A stretch of 64,000 nt of DNA from Firmicutes bacterium UBA3553 (GTDB lineage Bacteria; Bacillota; Clostridia; Tissierellales; Sedimentibacteraceae): assembly GCA_002381185.1 (NCBI GenBank), contig DFOA01000017.1:248209-312208 (forward strand), in the 5' to 3' direction. The notes below the pieces were generated by a model. It was not told the origin of the DNA. It worked only from the letters and a program-made list of their open reading frames with translations, and did not search any database. Each line of letters begins with the position of its first letter. Within the stretch, counting starts at the first letter, position 1. A program made the position numbers and the translations under genes. Shown here piece by piece: positions 60,527 to 64,000 of the stretch.

Positions 60527-61930
60527 ATGCAAGGAATTATGAATTTTTTTATAGCATGTGCTAACTGGTTTTGGGGTCTTCCGATTTTGATTCTAATCAT
60601 TGGCGGCGGTTTATATATGAGCATTCGTCTTGGATTTCCCCAGATTACAAAAATTGGTTATATCTGTTCACAGACATTTGGCAAGATGTTCAGTAAAAGC
60701 GAAGACGGAGTTTCTCCATTTGCAGCGGCTTGTTCGGCCCTAGGGGCATCCATTGGAGCCTCCAATATCGTGGGTGTTCCGGTAGCTATAGCTTTAGGAG
60801 GTCCTGGTGCTATCTTCTGGATGTGGATTATTGCAATCGTCGGGTGCTGTACTAAATACGTAGAAATAGCTCTTGCCATGAAGTACAGAACTAAGAATGA
60901 AAAAGGTGAATGGACGGGAGGCTCGTTCTCATATGTTAAAGAATTATTCGGCGGCAAGAAAGCCGGTTATGTAATCGCTGTTATTTGCGCATTTTTCACA
61001 ATGATTGCAGGTTTGCCTTCAATCGCTGCTCAAACACTATCTGCAGTTTCACAGGTTGCAATATTCGGAATGAATAAAACAGTATTTGGAATTATCGTTG
61101 CAGTAATTGTAGGATTAATCATCTTTGGTGGAATCAAGCGAATTGCCGCGGTAATGGAAAAAGTCGTTCCAGTTATGGCAGTTGTTTATGTGGTGGGAGT
61201 TATCATCATTCTTTTCCGCAACGCAAGTGAAATTATTCCTTCTCTTGCCAGTATTTTTGTATATGCATTCACACCACATGCTGCGGTTGGCGGATTCGCA
61301 GGGTCCACAGTTGCATTGGCTATTAGATGGGGTGGTGCTCGTGGGGTATACTCCAATGAAGCAGGCTTTGGTTCTGCTCCTGTTGCGCACTGTACATCTA
61401 CTGCCGACCACCCGATCAGACAGGCCGTATGGGGCGTATTTGAAGTGGTTGTTGACACAATTATCGTATGTACAGCTACTGCATTGGCAATTCTTACGAC
61501 TGGTGTTTGGAAAGATTCAAGCATTGATTCTGGAGCATTAGGGCAGGCGGCATTCCATACTGTATTTGGTGCGGCAGGAGATTATTTTGTAGCAATCTGT
61601 GTACTGCTATTTGTGCTCACAACTATTACTGTAGTTATTTTCTACGATGAAAAACAGGCTGAATTCTTATTTAAGACTACTAAGGCAGCTGTTGCATGGA
61701 GAGTTTTATCCATTGTTACTATGGTCATTGTTACATTCGGTATGGATCTTGTAGTTATGTATCAATTAGTAGACTTTTTCGTTGCACTGTTCATAATTCC
61801 AAATATGATTGCAGTTATTTGGCTGGTACCGCAGGTTGTAAAATTACAAGAAGAGTACTTCAACACACCTGGTAAGTATTACTTAGCTGATATGGAAGAA
61901 AAGAAAGTAAAAAAAGCTGCAAAAAATTAA
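60527..61930 (+). CDS. AGCS-family sodium:amino-acid symporter
   Basis: The 467-residue protein has about ten membrane helices and the AGCS signatures SPFAAACSALGASIGASNIVG-type near residue 65, GPGAIFWMWIIAIVGCCTKYVEIALAMKYR and RWGGARGVYSNEAGFGSAPVAH. The family imports alanine or glycine with Na+. As the only transporter in the operon it may import the substrate, or an amino acid-containing conjugate. The start follows AAGAAAGGAATAATATT. Confidence 0.9.
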   Translation: MQGIMNFFIACANWFWGLPILILIIGGGLYMSIRLGFPQITKIGYICSQTFGKMFSKSEDGVSPFAAACSALGASIGASNIVGVPVAIALGGPGAIFWMWIIAIVGCCTKYVEIALAMKYRTKNEKGEWTGGSFSYVKELFGGKKAGYVIAVICAFFTMIAGLPSIAAQTLSAVSQVAIFGMNKTVFGIIVAVIVGLIIFGGIKRIAAVMEKVVPVMAVVYVVGVIIILFRNASEIIPSLASIFVYAFTPHAAVGGFAGSTVALAIRWGGARGVYSNEAGFGSAPVAHCTSTADHPIRQAVWGVFEVVVDTIIVCTATALAILTTGVWKDSSIDSGALGQAAFHTVFGAAGDYFVAICVLLFVLTTITVVIFYDEKQAEFLFKTTKAAVAWRVLSIVTMVIVTFGMDLVVMYQLVDFFVALFIIPNMIAVIWLVPQVVKLQEEYFNTPGKYYLADMEEKKVKKAAKN

Positions 61931-62016
61931 CAAGCAATTAAATTTCTTAAAATTATATATGTATAATTGGAGTCTATCCTCATTTATACATAGTGCAAAT
62001 AAAAGTACAATTTTAA

Positions 62017-62041
62017 AAGCCTTCGGCTTAGCCGGAGGCTT
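62017..62041 (+). other. Intercistronic GC-rich hairpin
   Basis: AAGCCTTCGGC and GCCGGAGGCTT pair around TTA with one wobble. No T run follows, so it is not a classical terminator. It may affect mRNA processing or stability between the transporter and CoA-transferase genes. Confidence 0.6.
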
Positions 62042-62063
62042 GGTGACAAGAATAGGAGAAAAA

Positions 62064-63260
62064 ATGAGACCTTTAGAAGGAGTAACAGTATTAGATCTTA
62101 CACGAGTGGTTGCAGGACCATATGCAACAATGATTTTATCCGACTTAGGTGCCAGAGTAATAAAAATTGAAAATCCTAATGATCCGGACTATACCAGAGA
62201 TTTTGAACCGTATTTAGTTGATGAAGATAAAAAACAGAGTGCATTCTTTGCCCAATATAATCGAAACAAAGAAGCTATAACACTAAACCTTAAAGAAGAG
62301 GATGGCAAGGAAATATTCAGGAACCTTGTTATAAAAGCAGATATAGTATTTGAAAACTACAGAGCAGGAATAATGGATAAGCTGGGTGTTGGTTATGAAA
62401 ACCTTAAACAATACAACCCAAAATTAGTTTATACAGCTATTTCCGGTTTTGGACAGAAAGGACCATATTCTAAATGGCCGGCGTATGATAACAGCGGACA
62501 AGCACTAAGCGGACTTTGGTCAATAAACGGTATGCCGGGTGAACCTACAAGAATCGGAACTATAATTGGTGATGAAGCTGCAACATTTTTTGCAACAATC
62601 GGAACTTTGTCAGCATACATTCATGCTCAGAAAACAGGAGAGGGACAGTTTGTTGATGTGGCACAGTTAGATTCATCTCTTGCTCTTACAGAAAATGCAG
62701 TTTCCAATTATACAGTCGGCGGCCAGATTCAGCAGCCTCTAGGAAATGATCATCCACTGTGCAGACCTTATGGCAAATTTAAAGCCAAAGACGGATATGT
62801 ATTCTTCGGCGGATACACAGACAGGTTCTGGAAGACAACCTGTGAATTTTTCGGAGAGCCGGAACTTATTAACGATCCTGAAATTGATACAATGCCTAAG
62901 CGATTTAACGAAGAAACATACAATAGAAGAGTTTTGCCTAAAATAAACGAATGGTTTTCCCATTATACCTGTCAGGAGCTGCAAGACGCTTTGGCAGAAA
63001 AATTACCGCTGACGGCAATTCATTCCATGGATCAGGTTTTGGAAGACCCGCAATTAAACTTCAGAGAAATGTTTATTGACTATTATTATGGCAAAGCTCA
63101 TGGCAAATTGTTCGGAAACCCGATTAAACTCAGCGCCACTCCCTGCGATACTTCAGGAGGAGCTCCTGAAATAGGGCAGGATAATGAAAAAATATATAAG
63201 GAATTTTTAGGCATAGAGAAGAAAGAACTTGAAAAATATAAAGAGAAAGGAGTCTTGTAA
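62064..63260 (+). CDS. CaiB/BaiF family (type III) CoA-transferase
   Basis: The 398-residue enzyme shows PLEGVTVLDLTRVVAGPYATMILSDLGARVIKIE, NRNKEAITLNL, ENYRAGIMDKLGV and FVDVAQLDSSLALTEN with the catalytic Asp203. It transfers CoA between carboxylic acids. The ATG at 62064 follows AATAGGAGAAAA. The open frame back to 61959 contains the hairpin and lacks a site. Its stop (TAA) overlaps the next ATG by one base. Donor and acceptor acids are unknown. Confidence 0.9.
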   Translation: MRPLEGVTVLDLTRVVAGPYATMILSDLGARVIKIENPNDPDYTRDFEPYLVDEDKKQSAFFAQYNRNKEAITLNLKEEDGKEIFRNLVIKADIVFENYRAGIMDKLGVGYENLKQYNPKLVYTAISGFGQKGPYSKWPAYDNSGQALSGLWSINGMPGEPTRIGTIIGDEAATFFATIGTLSAYIHAQKTGEGQFVDVAQLDSSLALTENAVSNYTVGGQIQQPLGNDHPLCRPYGKFKAKDGYVFFGGYTDRFWKTTCEFFGEPELINDPEIDTMPKRFNEETYNRRVLPKINEWFSHYTCQELQDALAEKLPLTAIHSMDQVLEDPQLNFREMFIDYYYGKAHGKLFGNPIKLSATPCDTSGGAPEIGQDNEKIYKEFLGIEKKELEKYKEKGVL

Positions 63261-64000
63261 TGTCAAATATCAGCTATGAAGTTCAAGGCGGAATTGCTGT
63301 CATTAAAATTAACAGACCTGAAAAACTGAATACTTTGACATTGCAAATGTATGAAGATTTAGGGGCTGCTTTTCAAATGGCTCAATCTGATCCAGAAGTT
63401 GCAGTTTGCATTTTAACGGGAGAAGGTGAAAAATCCTTTTGTGTGGGTGCGGACCTAGTGGAATCCATACCATATTTGAATCAAGGACATTATATTGATG
63501 AGTGGGATGCAGCGCATTTGAAGCATATTAAAATGAATAAACCCATAATCAGTGCAATTAATGGAATGTGCATGGGAGGAGGATTTGAAATTATGCTTGG
63601 AACAGATATCAGAGTCGCTTCGAGTACTTCAATCTTTGCATTACCGGAAGTTTCATTGGGAATTGTACCTGCAGGAGGAACTTTAGCCAGATTAGCAAGA
63701 CAAATTCCTTATGTAAAGGCTATGGAGCTGATTCTTACCGGTGATAAAATTGATGCCCAAAAGGCACTTGAATACGGAGTGCTTAATTATGTCGTTGAAT
63801 CGAGTCAGGTCATGGACAAGGCGATGGAAATAGCTGATAAATTTCTTTCTTTGAGTACAACCGCGGTTCAAATTGCGAAGGAATCAGTCATAAAGCTTAG
63901 AGAAATGCCATTGGAGCAGGCTTTTGAAACTGAAGCGATGCTTGGCTATAAGGCATTTACAAGCGAAGATGCTAAAGAAGGTTTAGATGCTTTTTACAAT
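63260..64000 (+). CDS. Enoyl-CoA hydratase/isomerase (3' end outside window)
   Basis: The 247 residues visible form a crotonase fold with oxyanion motifs FCVGADLVES and NGMCMGGGFEIMLGTDIR. The two catalytic glutamates are present at Glu110 and Glu130 (ALPEVSLGIVPAGG), spaced 20 residues as in active hydratases. It is almost complete against a usual 255-260 residues. It is translationally coupled to the CoA-transferase and could hydrate an enoyl-CoA formed by it, such as a methylglutaconyl- or crotonyl-type ester. Confidence 0.9.
   Translation, partial: MSNISYEVQGGIAVIKINRPEKLNTLTLQMYEDLGAAFQMAQSDPEVAVCILTGEGEKSFCVGADLVESIPYLNQGHYIDEWDAAHLKHIKMNKPIISAINGMCMGGGFEIMLGTDIRVASSTSIFALPEVSLGIVPAGGTLARLARQIPYVKAMELILTGDKIDAQKALEYGVLNYVVESSQVMDKAMEIADKFLSLSTTAVQIAKESVIKLREMPLEQAFETEAMLGYKAFTSEDAKEGLDAFYN

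Noticed and set aside
62017..62041. Hairpin before the CoA-transferase gene as a terminator
   Set aside because: It has no following T run and lies within a co-directional operon.
1..64000. CRISPR arrays, insertion sequences, prophage, tRNA or rRNA genes
   Set aside because: No regularly spaced repeats, transposase or integrase frames, phage genes or recognisable tRNA/rRNA sequences were found by reading.

Overview
The window is a low-GC, gene-dense bacterial chromosome segment that looks like an anaerobic Firmicute of the Clostridia/Tissierellia type. Supporting signs are strong GGAGG ribosome-binding sites, four tRNA-sensing T-box leaders, a guanine riboswitch, an anaerobic class III ribonucleotide reductase, anaerobic (early cobalt insertion) cobalamin genes, an archaeal-type aspartyl-tRNA synthetase and predicted selenoproteins. 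The genus cannot be fixed from the sequence alone. No insertion sequence, prophage, CRISPR array, rRNA or tRNA was seen.

Layout. 1-13129: a long plus-strand cobalamin operon (cbiET end, cbiA, cbiG, cbiC, cbiL, cbiH), an iron/corrinoid ABC importer (btuFCD-like), an ABC-2 exporter pair, cobaltochelatase cbiK and the cobalt ECF importer cbiMNQO. nrdD and nrdG follow with no gap. 15867-16878: terminator, a 114-bp duplicated piece of a T-box, and a leader with two antiterminator/terminator units ahead of aspS. 18166-28556: T-box valS, an FMN-dependent hydroxyacid dehydrogenase, a SulP transporter, a small DUF1540-like protein, a guanine-riboswitch NCS2 purine permease (minus) and T-box ilvD. 28554-33006 (minus): MacAB-like export operon and a secreted CAP protein. 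33335-38588: T-box tyrS, a decayed stretch with a broken LytTR-type regulator and small orphans, and a MATE pump. 38957-43907: PLP enzyme, YwaF-like membrane protein and the TldD/TldE protease pair. 44003-48685: small membrane proteins, a minus-strand operon with two tandem HesB-like selenoproteins missed by ordinary ORF calling (in-frame TGA at codon 32 of both, each with the same hairpin 18 nt downstream), then a TM1266-like regulator with a NitT/TauT-type ABC transporter. 48903-52637: a MerR/methyltransferase fusion, an FMN/FAD reductase lipoprotein and a GNAT enzyme.

52727-64000 is the most unusual part. A PAS/AAA+ sigma-54 activator is followed by two palindromic candidate enhancer sites and a near-consensus -24/-12 promoter. 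Downstream is a co-directional set: an HMG-CoA lyase-like enzyme lacking the signature cysteine, a class II (degradative-type) HMG-CoA reductase, both subunits of aconitase X, a Cys-rich small protein, a YtcJ-type amidohydrolase, an AGCS sodium symporter, a CaiB/BaiF CoA-transferase and an enoyl-CoA hydratase that runs to the window edge. This gene combination suggests inducible fermentation of a mevalonate-like branched hydroxyacid or an amide of one. The substrate and exact reactions are inference.
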